Positions 6,849 to 16,459 of a stretch of 35,967 bases of DNA are shown here, in pieces. Numbering within the stretch: position 1 is the first letter of the stretch; the number at the start of each line of letters is the position of its first letter. This DNA comes from Chloroflexota bacterium (lineage in GTDB: Bacteria > Chloroflexota > Anaerolineae > Aggregatilineales > Phototrophicaceae), in assembly GCA_009841405.1 (NCBI GenBank), contig VXLV01000013.1, forward strand, positions 1-35,967. The letters are read 5' to 3'. The translations under genes and the position numbers were made by a program. The notes beneath the pieces are model-generated. The model searched no databases, had not been told where the DNA came from, and saw nothing but the letters and a program-made list of their open reading frames with translations.

Positions 6849-9023
6849 TCAGCGCGCGCCGAAATAGTAGTACTCGAGGATATCACGCGTCAGGGGCGCA
6901 GCCACTGACGAGCCCTCGCCGGCGTTTTCCACTACGGTTGCGATGACAATCTGCGGCGCCTTCGCTGGCGCGTAAGCGATAAACCAACTGTGCGGGCGTT
7001 TGCCGTCGCCGGGCACCTGGGCGGTGCCGGTCTTGCCGCAGACCCCCACATCCAGCAGCGGCGAGCGATAGAATTGATGCGCGGCAGTGCCGCTGTAGCT
7101 GTCGATTACATCGCACATGCCGCGGCGGATGATGGCGAGATTTTGCGGGTCAACGCCGGTGTCGCGCATGACATCGCGCCGGGCGACCGGGCTGCGCTGA
7201 TCGAGGATGCCGCGCTCCCGCGCCAATTGCGGCCGCAGCAAGTAGCCGCCGTTAGCGATGGCGGCGTACAAGCGCGCCATCTGCAGCGGGGAGGCTTGCA
7301 CTTCGCCCTGGCCGATGGACAGATTCACGGCGTGTGAATATGACCAGGGCAAGCCGGTAATCCGCTCGACATTGTCCGGCGTCGGCACATTGCCGGCGGA
7401 TTCGGGGATCTGATTGATGCCGGTTGGCTGCCCCAGGCCCAGCAGCTGCGCGTATGACGGCAGCGCCCAGGGATCGCTGGCGTTCAGGCGGAAACCGGCT
7501 TCGTAGAAGAAGGGATTGCAACTGTTGGTGATGCCGGTCTGCACCGACATGACGCCGTGCCCGCCGGCCAGCCAGTCGTAGCGGACGTCGCCGCCGTAGG
7601 CCCAGCTGCCCACGCAATGGTAGCGGCTGTCTTCATCGTAGAGCCCGCTCTCCAGCGCCGCGACAGCGGTCAAGCCTTTCATCACGGACCCGGTCACGTA
7701 CGCGCCTTGTGAGACGCGGTTAAGTTGCGGGTTGCGTTCATCATCCAGCAACGCGCTCAAGGCCGCGGAGGCTGCCTCGCGGCCGATGGTCGGGAAGGGA
7801 TTGAGGATATTCGCGTCATAGGTTGGCAGGCTGATCAGCGCCAGGATCTCCCCGTTGGTCGCATCCATGATGACCACCGCCGCGCCGTCGGAGTTCTCCG
7901 ACAGACCTTCGTCCGCATACAGTCCTTGCACGAGGTCGAGCGCCGCGCGCTGCAACCCGGCGTCTATGGTCAGCCAGAGGCTCTCCGGTATTTGGGAGCG
8001 GACTTCCGCAAGTACGCGCAGACGGCGGCCGGCTGCGTCCACGAGCGAGAGGCGTCCGCCGGGGCGCCCGGCCAGGATGTCGTTCATGCTGGCTTCAACG
8101 CCGGCTTTGCCGATGATGGTCTCGGCATTGAAACCGATGGCTTCCAGGCCCGGGATCTGGTCCGCGTCCGGGTAGCCGACATGGCCGATGACATGGGGCA
8201 GCAGCGCGCCGTCGGCGTATCGGCGCGTGGCTTGCTGCTTGAAGTCCGCGCCGCAGTCGGCCTTGAGACGGTCGCTGGTTTCGATGTATGGCGTGGCTTC
8301 AAGAATGCCGGCGTCGACAATCCAGTCGGCGCCGGAGCGCACATCGAAGAGGTCGGCGTAGTACTCAGCCGAGCGGCCGATGGCCTGCGAGAGCGAGCGG
8401 AAGCAAGCCTCGCGGTTGGGAACGCGCCTGTTATCGACCAGGACACGCACGACGCGGCCATTTTGGTCGGCCAGGATTTTGCCGTGGCGGTCGTAAATAT
8501 TGGCGCGGCTGGGGATTTGCTCTTCGAAGATCAGGCGCGCGCCGCGATCCATCTCGGCGAAGATATCGGCGGGCGACCAGGCGATGCGCCAGTCGTTCGC
8601 TTGCGGATCAAAGGTCAGGCGCAGCAGACGATTCGTGTCCGTAAACTCCCCCAGAATGCGCGACTGAAACGTCGCCTCGTATTGAAAACTAAGAATAAGC
8701 TCCTGTCCGGTGAGGCTTAGCGGCCGGTACGTCAGCGCCTCTAAAGCCATGATGTGCTGCGCGCGCTTGTAGAGCGCGAGGAATTCGTCGAAAGACGTGA
8801 GCTCGCGGTTGCGAAAGGTGAGCAGGTCGTGCATGGCGCGGAAGTCGCCTTGCTGCCAGGCGTCGAGAAAGTGACGGGCCACTTCGCCGGCGGCTTCCAG
8901 TTGGCCGGCCGCGCCTCGATTCGGTCGCGCGGTCGGGATAGCGGCTTCGGACAGCGGCCCGCTGTGGCGGCAGGCGCTGAGCGCGAGCAAGCAGATGAAG
9001 CAGACGGCGGCGAATCGGCGCAT
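6849..9023 (-). CDS. Penicillin-binding transpeptidase, lipoprotein with NTF2-like domain
   Basis: D,D-transpeptidase that cross-links peptidoglycan outside the membrane. Of 724 residues, 1-17 form a lipoprotein signal ending LSAC, making Cys18 the lipidated residue, in place of the transmembrane anchor of most class B PBPs. Residues about 45-155 resemble the NTF2-like MecA N-terminal domain, 165-340 the PBP dimerisation domain and 375-720 the transpeptidase. Active-site motifs are complete: Ser446-Val-Met-Lys449, Ser501-Cys-Asn503 and Lys664-Thr-Gly-Thr667. The order matches PBP2/MrdA and MecA-type enzymes. It stands alone, without rodA or mreBCD nearby, so whether it serves elongation or another task is open. 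A TATAAT hexamer lies 36 bases upstream of the start. Confidence 0.92.
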   Translation of the reverse strand: MRRFAAVCFICLLALSACRHSGPLSEAAIPTARPNRGAAGQLEAAGEVARHFLDAWQQGDFRAMHDLLTFRNRELTSFDEFLALYKRAQHIMALEALTYRPLSLTGQELILSFQYEATFQSRILGEFTDTNRLLRLTFDPQANDWRIAWSPADIFAEMDRGARLIFEEQIPSRANIYDRHGKILADQNGRVVRVLVDNRRVPNREACFRSLSQAIGRSAEYYADLFDVRSGADWIVDAGILEATPYIETSDRLKADCGADFKQQATRRYADGALLPHVIGHVGYPDADQIPGLEAIGFNAETIIGKAGVEASMNDILAGRPGGRLSLVDAAGRRLRVLAEVRSQIPESLWLTIDAGLQRAALDLVQGLYADEGLSENSDGAAVVIMDATNGEILALISLPTYDANILNPFPTIGREAASAALSALLDDERNPQLNRVSQGAYVTGSVMKGLTAVAALESGLYDEDSRYHCVGSWAYGGDVRYDWLAGGHGVMSVQTGITNSCNPFFYEAGFRLNASDPWALPSYAQLLGLGQPTGINQIPESAGNVPTPDNVERITGLPWSYSHAVNLSIGQGEVQASPLQMARLYAAIANGGYLLRPQLARERGILDQRSPVARRDVMRDTGVDPQNLAIIRRGMCDVIDSYSGTAAHQFYRSPLLDVGVCGKTGTAQVPGDGKRPHSWFIAYAPAKAPQIVIATVVENAGEGSSVAAPLTRDILEYYYFGAR

Positions 9024-9058
9024 GTCGACCCGGGGCGATTTGGCGAGATTGCGCCTTC

Positions 9059-9064
9059 ATTATA
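9059..9064 (-). promoter_or_regulatory. Possible -10 element of the PBP gene
   Basis: A perfect TATAAT hexamer on the minus strand, 36 bases upstream of the PBP start codon. I see no good -35 element at the usual distance, so the call rests on one hexamer and its position. Confidence 0.35.
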
Positions 9065-9120
9065 GGTGGAATCCAGATTGGCGACGCGGCTGCGGCGCGG
9101 CAATTGACGCGGTAGTTGGA

Positions 9121-11103
9121 CTAGGGGGAGCGCGCCTGCACGCGGATCCGGGCGATCACGAGGCGGTCGGCGCCGTCGGGCGCGATCAGACGTTGCCAGG
9201 TCTGGCGGTCGTACAAGCCGCTGACGAGCTGGTATTCGCCGGGCGCCAGGTCTGGCGGCAAGCTCAGCGTGAATTCGCGGCCGAGCATGATCTCGTCGGT
9301 GTCGTCCCAGGCGGTCGTGTCGCGGCGACTGTCCGACAGTGGCGCAGAGTCCGCCTGGGTGACGATTTCGCCCTGGTCGTCCAGCAGATGATTGAAGATC
9401 TGTTGGGGCGTGTCCGTTGGCGCGTCCGCCTGCCAATAGTGGCGGAACACCAGCGCGTCGCCGGCCTGGAGCTGGGTCGCCTTGATGTCGTAGCCGATCA
9501 GCCGAATCGGGCCCAGCCGCCCGCCGCGCGCGTTCTAAATCGGGTAGAGACGCAGCACGACCATGCCCGGATCTCTGAAGTTGGGGTCGGGTGGATAGGC
9601 CTTGAGCAGCGCCGTTTCGTCTTGATAGGCGGCGAATGAGGCGTCTGACAGGATACGATGCGGCATGATGGCGTAGTCGACGTCGAGGGCGCGCCAGTCT
9701 TCAATGGGCTTGTCGGCCAGCATGCTATATCCCTTGTGCCAGGGAAAATCATGTACGCCAGCGTAACCGCCCCAGGCGCGGTTGAAGGTCTTGTGGTTGT
9801 CGAAATTGGAAATGTATTTGCCCGGCGGTACTGATGTGTCCATGTAGCGCATAAGGTCGTTGCGCCGGTCGTGTAGGGCAAAGTTGCGGGCTAGCGCGTC
9901 CGACTCGCGGAAGTTGGGCGCGAGCGCGATGGCCGCAAGAGCAGTGACAAGGACGGCAGGGATCAGTTGGCGCGGGCCTTGGACGAATTGAGAAACGCGT
10001 TCAGGGGCCAACTTCGCGAAGGCTTCTTCAAGCATGGACAAGATTCCAGTGACGCCAATCCCAACGAGAATCGCCAACATCGCGCCCAGGGTGTAGAACT
10101 GGCGCATCTGTAAACCTCGCAACGGCAGCAGGTGCGGCCCAATCAGCAAGGCGAGCGCCGCAAGCGCAATCGAGCCAATGACTGCGCCGTTAACTCGATT
10201 GCGATACCGCCACAGCAGCAATCCGCCTGGCATCGCAACAAACCAGACGCTGAGCGGCAGAAAGGTCTCAAGTATCATTTCCAGGAGGCGCCAGATCTTC
10301 AGCGGCGACGGGGCGACGATGCGCACTTCCGTGACTGAGAAGTAGTCGATCTCGCGCGGCGCGTCAAGCGTCGGGTACAAGACGAGCAGCCAAGCCAGGA
10401 ATATGGCGAAGCGCACACAATTCCAGAAGGTCTGTTTCCATGCCCATTCTCTTTGGGCGGGCGCGCGCCGAAGGCCGACCATAGGCAAGAGCAGCACAAT
10501 AGGAGCGACGAAAATCGCCTGTGTTTTGAATATGATTGCCAGCATCATCGCATAGACGGCCGCTGTGCTAAAGCTCGATCGCCGATGAAGGCAGCCTGCT
10601 AAAGCCAGCAGCAATGCCAGGAGCGTGAACAAGGTCAAGTAACCGTCCGGCAAAACCCAGCGCGCCCGTTCGACTACCCAGGGATTGACGATCCAGACCG
10701 CCGCGGCAATCAGCCCGGATAGCGGACGCGCCGCCATCGCGCCGAGCAAGGCAATCAGCGCCACCGCCAGCAACCACGTGGAAATCGTAATGAGGCGAAG
10801 CGGAGGCAGCATTGACCCATAGTGGACGTCTGCCGGCATCAGATGTTTGAGAAAGGGATATATCACAGAGCGCAGACCGGGGGGATACGACTCTCGGCTT
10901 ACGCCGCGCGCGTGCCCAATCTCAATAATATGCAGCGCTTCCAGCATATTCTGCGGCTCGTCAACGTGCGCGATGAAGGGCAGGCTCGCGTCGTACCCGC
11001 GCAGGTAGAGCCAGCCCGCAAGCGTCAGCAGCAGCGCCAGCCCAAGCCACCACCACTTCGCTCGGGGCAGAATATGATTGTCGCCAGTAGAATCGGGCAG
11101 CAT
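9121..11103 (-). pseudogene. GT-C membrane glycosyltransferase, interrupted by an in-frame amber codon
   Basis: Paralogue of the next gene upstream (11283-13226). The first 522 codons encode a multi-pass GT39/ArnT-like glycosyltransferase with Asp-Glu (HVDE) in the first outer loop, typical of dolichyl- or polyprenyl-phosphate sugar transferases. A TAG at 9535-9537 then ends the frame. The same frame continues without another stop for 137 codons to a stop at 9121 and encodes the C-terminal beta-domain, nearly matching the paralogue (GPIRL, ATQLQAGD, FRHYWQ, DEIMLGREF). The paralogue has CAG (Gln) at this point, so a single C-to-T change explains the stop. The tail is too well preserved for an old pseudogene. 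A sequencing error, a very recent mutation or read-through are the alternatives. The domain-only ORF starting at a GTG (9450) is probably not a separate gene. Confidence 0.8.
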
Positions 11104-11134
11104 TTAGGCACCACTTCAGTTGCTAGTGGAGCAC

Positions 11135-11140
11135 AGTATA
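11135..11140 (-). promoter_or_regulatory. Possible -10 element before the amber-interrupted gene
   Basis: TATACT on the minus strand, 31 bases upstream of the start codon at 11103. No convincing -35 box is seen. A matching TATACT lies upstream of the paralogue (13289-13294), which slightly raises confidence in both. Confidence 0.3.
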
Positions 11141-11282
11141 CATTATTTGCGAAACGGCGGCTTAATACAGTGAATTTGGTTCGATGTCGCGCCTGCTCGA
11201 CAGCAGCAGCGGCGCCAGTCCCAGGCGCCACCGGGGAGAAGGCTGCTATACGGGGAGGGGGTTGCTTCGACTTCGCCGTTCT

Positions 11283-13226
11283 TTAGCGGGACGAGATCTC
11301 GATTTCGGCGATCAACAGGCGGTCGCTGCCTGTGGGCGAGACCAACCGCTGCCAATTGAGGGGGTCATAGAGCCCGCTCACGAGCCGATATTGGCCCGGC
11401 GCCAGGTCCGCCGGCAGCCTGAGCCTGAATTCGCGACCCAACATGATCTCGTCCGGGTCGTCCCAGGTGGTGGTGTCGCGGCGATTGTCCCATAGCGGCA
11501 CGTAGTCCGACTGGGTTACGATTTCGCCATTGTTGTCCAGCAGGTGGTTGTAAACGTGATGGGGCGTGTCGGTCGTGGAATCCGACTGCCAGTAGTGGCG
11601 GAAAACGAGTTCATCGCCCGCTTGGAGTTGGGTAGCGTTGATGTCGTAGCCGGCCAGCCGAATCGGACCGAGCTGGCCGCTGTGCGTGTGCTGCATTGGG
11701 TAGAGGCGGAGGACGATCATGGCTGGTCCGCGGAAGTCGGCGCTGGGCGGGTAACTCTTTAGCCGAATGGTATCGTCAGGAAAATACGCAGCTGGATCAT
11801 CTGAATAAGGCACGACAGCGTAGATGGCCTCGTTGGCGCGCCAGGTCTCCAGGGGCTTGCTGAGAAGCGCGTCTATTTTCTGCGCGACCGGGTAGTCGTG
11901 CACACCGTCGTAGCCGCCCCAGGATCGGTTGAATACGGAATATATGCCCCAGCCCGTGTCTCTCCTGTCAGTAATGTATCGACCAGGTGGCAGCGAGGTA
12001 TCCATATATTGCGCCAGATCGTTGCGGCGGTCGTGGCGGGCGTAATCTTCGACCAGCGCCTCAGACTTGCGGTATTCAGGCAGCAGAACATTCGCAAGGA
12101 CGATTGACAGCGCCACTGGCGCCAGCAACAAGCGCAGTTTGCTTGGGGCGAGCCGCCGCGGCAACCGCTCTGCAGCTTCCCGCCCGGCGAAGTACAGGAC
12201 AGTCAGGCCGCAGCCATAGAGCAGCGCCAGCATCGCGCCGACTCCGGAAAAGTGGCGGATGCGCTGCACATTGAACATACTCATGCCAAGCATCCAGGCA
12301 GTCCCCGCCAGCAGAATCGTGACAAAGGCAAGTGGGTTTAGCCTCCGACGATACCGCCAGAGCAGCGCGGCGCCTATCGCCACATAGAGCCAGCGCTCCG
12401 ACCAGGGGAAGGGCCGCCATACATTTTGCAGGGCGGGCCAGGCCGATTCCAGCGATGGCAGTGAAAGCGTGCTGTAGGACAAGGGAATATAAAGGTTGCG
12501 GTCCATTTCCAGGGTTGGGAAAAGCAACAGCAGCCAAAAGAGAAAGGCGGCAAAGCGCGCGCAATTCCAGAATGTCTGCTGCCAAGCGTCTTTGCGCAGC
12601 GCAGGCTCGCGCCAGTTCAGTAGCGGCAGCAGTACAACTATCGGCGCGACGAAGAGCGCCTGCGTCTTGAACACTATCGCCAGCATGATGCTGTACACCG
12701 CCGCTGTGCTGAAGCTGCGGCGAAGGCGCAACGCGCCCACAAGCGCCAGCCACAGCGCCAGCAGCGTGAAGAGCGTCAAATAGCCCTCCGGCAGCGACCA
12801 ACGCGCCCGCTCCACCACCCAGGGATTGACTGCCCAAAAAGCTGCCCCAATCAATCCGGTCAGCGGATGAATTAGTAGCGCACCCAGCAGCGCAATCTGA
12901 ACCACGAGCAGCATCCAGGCGCCAATCGAAATCAGGCGCAGCGCCGGCAGCATCGTGCCGTGATGCGCCTCAACCGGCTTGACGTGCTTCAGCAGCAGGT
13001 AGTTTACGCTGAGGATTCCCGGCAGATGGGCGCCAGCAAATATGGCGCGCGTAGTGCCAGAGTCGATCTGGTGCTGCGCGCCCAAAAGGTGCTGCGCTTC
13101 GTCGACATGCGCGAAGAATGGCAAACTCACATTGTACCCGCGCAGGTAGAGCGAGCCGGCCAGCATAAGCAGCAGCGCCAGCCCCAGCCAAAACCACTTG
13201 TCGCGAGGGAGAATATGATTTTGCAT
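11283..13226 (-). CDS. GT-C family membrane glycosyltransferase with C-terminal beta-domain
   Basis: A 647-residue protein with about a dozen membrane helices over residues 10-390. The first outer loop carries Asp42-Glu43 (FAHVDE), the usual catalytic acid pair of GT39/GT83 enzymes that move a sugar from a polyprenyl-phosphate carrier outside the membrane. A soluble region follows (about 400-500). The end is a beta-rich domain with GYDI, FRHYWQ, HLLDNNGEIVTQ, LPADLAPGQYRLVSGLYD and QRLV motifs, a domain I associate with Chloroflexota glycosyltransferases. The ATG at 13226 was preferred over a GTG nine codons earlier because AGAGG lies five bases upstream of it. It is the intact member of a tandem pair. 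Donor and acceptor are unknown. Confidence 0.88.
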   Translation of the reverse strand: MQNHILPRDKWFWLGLALLLMLAGSLYLRGYNVSLPFFAHVDEAQHLLGAQHQIDSGTTRAIFAGAHLPGILSVNYLLLKHVKPVEAHHGTMLPALRLISIGAWMLLVVQIALLGALLIHPLTGLIGAAFWAVNPWVVERARWSLPEGYLTLFTLLALWLALVGALRLRRSFSTAAVYSIMLAIVFKTQALFVAPIVVLLPLLNWREPALRKDAWQQTFWNCARFAAFLFWLLLLFPTLEMDRNLYIPLSYSTLSLPSLESAWPALQNVWRPFPWSERWLYVAIGAALLWRYRRRLNPLAFVTILLAGTAWMLGMSMFNVQRIRHFSGVGAMLALLYGCGLTVLYFAGREAAERLPRRLAPSKLRLLLAPVALSIVLANVLLPEYRKSEALVEDYARHDRRNDLAQYMDTSLPPGRYITDRRDTGWGIYSVFNRSWGGYDGVHDYPVAQKIDALLSKPLETWRANEAIYAVVPYSDDPAAYFPDDTIRLKSYPPSADFRGPAMIVLRLYPMQHTHSGQLGPIRLAGYDINATQLQAGDELVFRHYWQSDSTTDTPHHVYNHLLDNNGEIVTQSDYVPLWDNRRDTTTWDDPDEIMLGREFRLRLPADLAPGQYRLVSGLYDPLNWQRLVSPTGSDRLLIAEIEISSR

Positions 13227-13288
13227 GGGCGCCTCTGTTTCAACCGCGAACACGATATGCCCTTGCCATTCATGCCTACGCGAACTTG

Positions 13289-13294
13289 AGTATA
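13289..13294 (-). promoter_or_regulatory. Possible -10 element before the intact glycosyltransferase
   Basis: TATACT on the minus strand in the 75-base gap after the methyltransferase gene. No clear -35 box is present. The gene could instead be read from an upstream promoter. Confidence 0.28.
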
Positions 13295-13301
13295 GCCGGT
13301 T

Positions 13302-13892
13302 CTATTGGACAGGCTTCCGCCAGCGATACCAACTCGAGGGCGCGCCGATCGCGATATCGTCGCCGCGCTGCTCCCAGTAGAGTTCGAGTTGACCCTCAAA
13401 TAGCCGCTCGACTTGTTTCGGCGTCCAGCCCACGGTTGACTCCGGGCGCGGGTGGCTGGCGTAGAGCATGAAATCGCCGCCAGGTCGCAGGCGCCGCGCG
13501 ATGCCCCGCGCGTAGGCGGCATTGTCAGCTTTGTCGATGCTGTGCCCGCAGCCGATATCGATGATGAGATCGTAGGGCGGTCGCAATTCGCTAAGGCTGT
13601 CGAGCCGGGTGACATCCCCGCGGGCCAGCCGCCAGACGTCGGGCGGGAAGTCCGCCAGCTTGGCGCGGGCCAGATCAAGCGCGCGCGCGACAAAGTCGAC
13701 GCCATCGGCGCGCCAGCCCGCCAGCAGCAGATCGCGCATGACCGTGCCGCTGCCGCAACCGAGATCGAGCGCGGCGCCGGGCGGCCGCTCAGCCAGGATG
13801 TCGCGGATCTCCGGCGGGGTGACGCCGCTGTCCCAGGGCATATCGCCGCGGGCGTAGCGATCCGTGAACATCTGGAAGCGGTTTTCGGTCAT
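13302..13892 (-). CDS. Class I SAM-dependent methyltransferase
   Basis: A 196-residue Rossmann-fold methyltransferase. Motif I is ALDLGCGSGT (41-50), and the acidic residue at the end of strand 2 is Asp66 (GVDF). A strand-4-like segment DLIIDIGCGHSID (108-120) and a GG turn (RPGGDFML, 136-143) complete the fold. The N-terminal DRYARGDMPWDSG resembles small-molecule methyltransferases of the thiopurine/tellurite-resistance type, but the substrate cannot be told. It lies 61 bases after mutS2 in the same orientation, separated from it by a palindromic repeat, and may not share its transcript. Confidence 0.85.
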   Translation of the reverse strand: MTENRFQMFTDRYARGDMPWDSGVTPPEIRDILAERPPGAALDLGCGSGTVMRDLLLAGWRADGVDFVARALDLARAKLADFPPDVWRLARGDVTRLDSLSELRPPYDLIIDIGCGHSIDKADNAAYARGIARRLRPGGDFMLYASHPRPESTVGWTPKQVERLFEGQLELYWEQRGDDIAIGAPSSWYRWRKPVQ

Positions 13893-13908
13893 TTGGCGGA
13901 CGCTTATC

Positions 13909-13933
13909 GGGCGACCTAGTAGGTCGCCCCTAC
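13909..13933 (-). repeat. REP-like palindrome, copy 3
   Basis: Perfect 9-bp stem GGGCGACCT / AGGTCGCCC with loop AGT and CTAC foot on the plus strand. The top of the stem differs from copies 1 and 2 by paired changes that keep the pairing. It sits between mutS2 and the methyltransferase gene. Confidence 0.75.
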
Positions 13934-13953
13934 GATCGTTCGCGATTGAGTTT

Positions 13954-16368
13954 TCACGTAATCGGCACCATGTGGATTACGGTAACGCCGGCGCCGCCTT
14001 CGTTTTGCAGGCCTTGCGTGACCTTGCTGACCAAGGCGTGATCCTTGAGGTACATGCGCACCGCCTGGCGCAGCCGGCCCGTGCCTTTGCCGTGGACGAT
14101 CCTGCCGAAGGGCAACCCCGAATTATAGGCGGCGTTGATGTAGCGGTCGAGGATTTCCAGGGCATCGTCCACGCGTTGGCCGCGGATATCGAGTTCCATG
14201 CCCGGCGACTTGCTTGGCGGCGGCGGCAGATCCGAGGGCTCGTACTGGCGGACGTGCCCGCGCTCGGCGGCGCGCCTTTCGCTGCGATTGCGGCGGCGCA
14301 TATCGTTGAACTTTGCGCGCACGCGCAGCGAGCCGACCTGCACCTGCGCTTCTTTCTCGTCCAGCTCGGCGATGACGCCTTCCGCGTTGAGCGTGTCGAG
14401 AAAAACCGTGTCGCCGATCCGCGGCAGCCAGTCGACATCGTCCAGTTGCTGGACTTCTTCGCCGCCGTCGAGGGGCGCGTTGGTCCAGCTGGCCATTTTT
14501 TCGGCGGCTGCTTTCAGCGCGTTGAGCGTCTCCGCCGGCATACCGGCCGCGCGCAATTCGTTGCGCATCTTGCGCAGTTGCCGCTTGAAATCGCCCAGGT
14601 CTTCTTCGGCGTGGCGGCGGGCAGCGCGGATCACATCGCGGCGCTCGTCTTCGATATTGTCCAGCCGCGCTTGCAAGTCATCGCGCTGCGCTGTCAGCTG
14701 CTCGCGCAGATAGACTGTCTCCTCGTGCTGCAGGCGCGTCTCGGCGCGGGTGCGCTGGATCTCGTCGAGCAAGTCATCGGCGGCCAGGTCTTCAGTCGCC
14801 ACCATGCCGCGGGCGTCGGCCACAATTGCCGCGTCCAGCCCCAGGCGCTCGGCGATGGCCAGCGCGTTGGAGCGGCCTGGCAAGCCCACGATCAAGCGGT
14901 AGGTGGGTTGCAAGGTCTCGAGGTCGAATTCGACGCTGGCGTTGCGCACGCCGGGCGTCTCCACCCCGTAGACTTTGAGCTCGGGGTGATGGGTGGTGAC
15001 CAACGTGGTGACGCCACGATTCTTGAAATTGTTGAGCAAGGCGCGCGCCAGGGCCGAGCCCTCGGTCGGGTCGGTGCCGGCGCCGACTTCGTCGAGAATC
15101 ACCAGCGAGCGGCTGTCGGCTTGCGCCAGGATGTCGATGATATTGGTCATGTGCGACGAAAAGGTGGAGAGCGACTGCTCGATACTCTGTTCGTCGCCGA
15201 TATCAGCGAAAATGCCCTGAAAAACGGAAAGCTCGGCTGCCTCAGCCGGGATATGCAATCCGCATTGCGCCATCAGCGCGAGCAAGCCGACGGTCTTTAG
15301 GGCGACAGTTTTGCCGCCGGTATTGGGTCCCGTCACCACCATGACCCAACTGTCGTCGTCAAAGTGCAGGTCCAGCGGCACAACCTTGCCCGCGGCCTCA
15401 AGCAGGGGATGGCGCGCGCCCTTCAGGTTGATGATCGCGCCGGGATGCGCGCCCCTTTCAGCCGACGGGCCGGGGCGGATGGCGGACATGCGCGGTTGAA
15501 TGCAATTGCGCTCCAGGGCGTAGCGCGCCTTTGCGAAAGTGAGATCGAGGTAGCCCAGCAGCTGCACGGTGCGGACGATGCGCTCGCACTCGGCGGCGAT
15601 CTCCTCGGTCAGATCGGCCAGGATGCGGCGGATCTCTTTCTCTTCGGCTACTTGCAGCTCGCGCCATTTGTTGTTGAGCTCGACCGTCTCCAGCGGCTCG
15701 ATGAAGATCGTCGCGCCGGAGGCGGACGAATCGTGCATGATGCCTTTGATCTTGCCCTTGTGCTCGGCTTTGAGCGGGATGACGTAGCGCCCGTGCCGCA
15801 TGGTGACGATCGCTTCTTGCAGCTTGTCCTGGTTGGCTTTGCTGGTGACGATGCGATTCAGTTTGTTCTGCAAGCGATCGAAGGCGACTTTGAGGTCGCG
15901 CCTGATGATGGCGAGGCGCGCGCTGGCGGTGTCTTTGATCTCGGCGTTGTCGTCGACTGTCTTCTCGATCAAGCGCTGCAACTCCGCGCAGTCTTCGATT
16001 TCGTTGGCCAGGTCGGACAGCAGCGGAAAGGACGCCCGCATCCGCCCCAGCGTGCGCTTCAAGCTCGTGCCGCGCCGCAGCGTATAGCGGATGTCGAGCA
16101 GCGTGCTCGGCTCGACGACGACGCCGCGCAGCGACTTGACCACCGGGTCGCGCACGTCGCGCGCGCCGCGCAAGCTGATACTGGAGCGCTCCTCCAGCAG
16201 GGCGACCGCCTCGGCCGTCTCGCGCTGCCAAAGCTGCGCTTCCTCCAGCTCGGTCGAGGGGTAGAGTTCGATGGCGAATTCTTCGCCGGCGCCGAAGGTC
16301 GTGTAAGACGACAAGTCCTGCAGGATCTTGTGCAATTCCAGGGTGCTAAGGGTTTTGTCGCTGATCAT
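13954..16368 (-). CDS. mutS2: Endonuclease MutS2
   Basis: ATP-driven DNA-binding protein of the MutS2 family. Members act against recombination, and in Bacillus a MutS2/RqcU role in rescuing collided ribosomes is known. Of 804 residues, about 1-330 are the core and lever domains, and 335-510 the ATPase with Walker A GPNTGGKT (347-354), signature STFSSHM (401-407) and Walker B SLVILDEVGAGTDPTEG (421-437). A coiled-coil region (about 515-620) follows. The C-terminal Smr domain spans 724-804, with LDIRG (726-730) and HGKGTGRL (759-766), so the nuclease motifs are retained. As usual for MutS2, the mismatch-reading N-terminal domain of MutS is missing. Length and domain order are normal. Confidence 0.96.
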   Translation of the reverse strand: MISDKTLSTLELHKILQDLSSYTTFGAGEEFAIELYPSTELEEAQLWQRETAEAVALLEERSSISLRGARDVRDPVVKSLRGVVVEPSTLLDIRYTLRRGTSLKRTLGRMRASFPLLSDLANEIEDCAELQRLIEKTVDDNAEIKDTASARLAIIRRDLKVAFDRLQNKLNRIVTSKANQDKLQEAIVTMRHGRYVIPLKAEHKGKIKGIMHDSSASGATIFIEPLETVELNNKWRELQVAEEKEIRRILADLTEEIAAECERIVRTVQLLGYLDLTFAKARYALERNCIQPRMSAIRPGPSAERGAHPGAIINLKGARHPLLEAAGKVVPLDLHFDDDSWVMVVTGPNTGGKTVALKTVGLLALMAQCGLHIPAEAAELSVFQGIFADIGDEQSIEQSLSTFSSHMTNIIDILAQADSRSLVILDEVGAGTDPTEGSALARALLNNFKNRGVTTLVTTHHPELKVYGVETPGVRNASVEFDLETLQPTYRLIVGLPGRSNALAIAERLGLDAAIVADARGMVATEDLAADDLLDEIQRTRAETRLQHEETVYLREQLTAQRDDLQARLDNIEDERRDVIRAARRHAEEDLGDFKRQLRKMRNELRAAGMPAETLNALKAAAEKMASWTNAPLDGGEEVQQLDDVDWLPRIGDTVFLDTLNAEGVIAELDEKEAQVQVGSLRVRAKFNDMRRRNRSERRAAERGHVRQYEPSDLPPPPSKSPGMELDIRGQRVDDALEILDRYINAAYNSGLPFGRIVHGKGTGRLRQAVRMYLKDHALVSKVTQGLQNEGGAGVTVIHMVPIT

Positions 16369-16410
16369 TTGTCAGAGAATCCAAGTTTGTTGCGCGCAAG
16401 GGCAGACTTT

Positions 16411-16435
16411 GTAGAGGCGACCAATCTGGTCGCCC
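16411..16435 (+). repeat. REP-like palindrome, copy 4
   Basis: GTAG foot followed by AGGCGACCA, loop ATC and TGGTCGCCC, with one mismatch at the base of the stem. It faces copy 5 in the opposite orientation 24 bases away, in the gap between mutS2 and the YdjC-type gene. Confidence 0.7.
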
Positions 16436-16459
16436 GCCGCAACGGAGAATTGTAGTTAC

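Noticed and set aside
9121..9450. Separate 109-residue gene
   Set aside because: It begins at a GTG in the middle of a domain whose first strands lie upstream in the same frame; it is the tail of the amber-interrupted glycosyltransferase.
13864..15300. Long open frame on the plus strand opposite mutS2
   Set aside because: It is antisense to conserved MutS2 motifs and its translation resembles no protein; high G+C leaves long open frames on the other strand.
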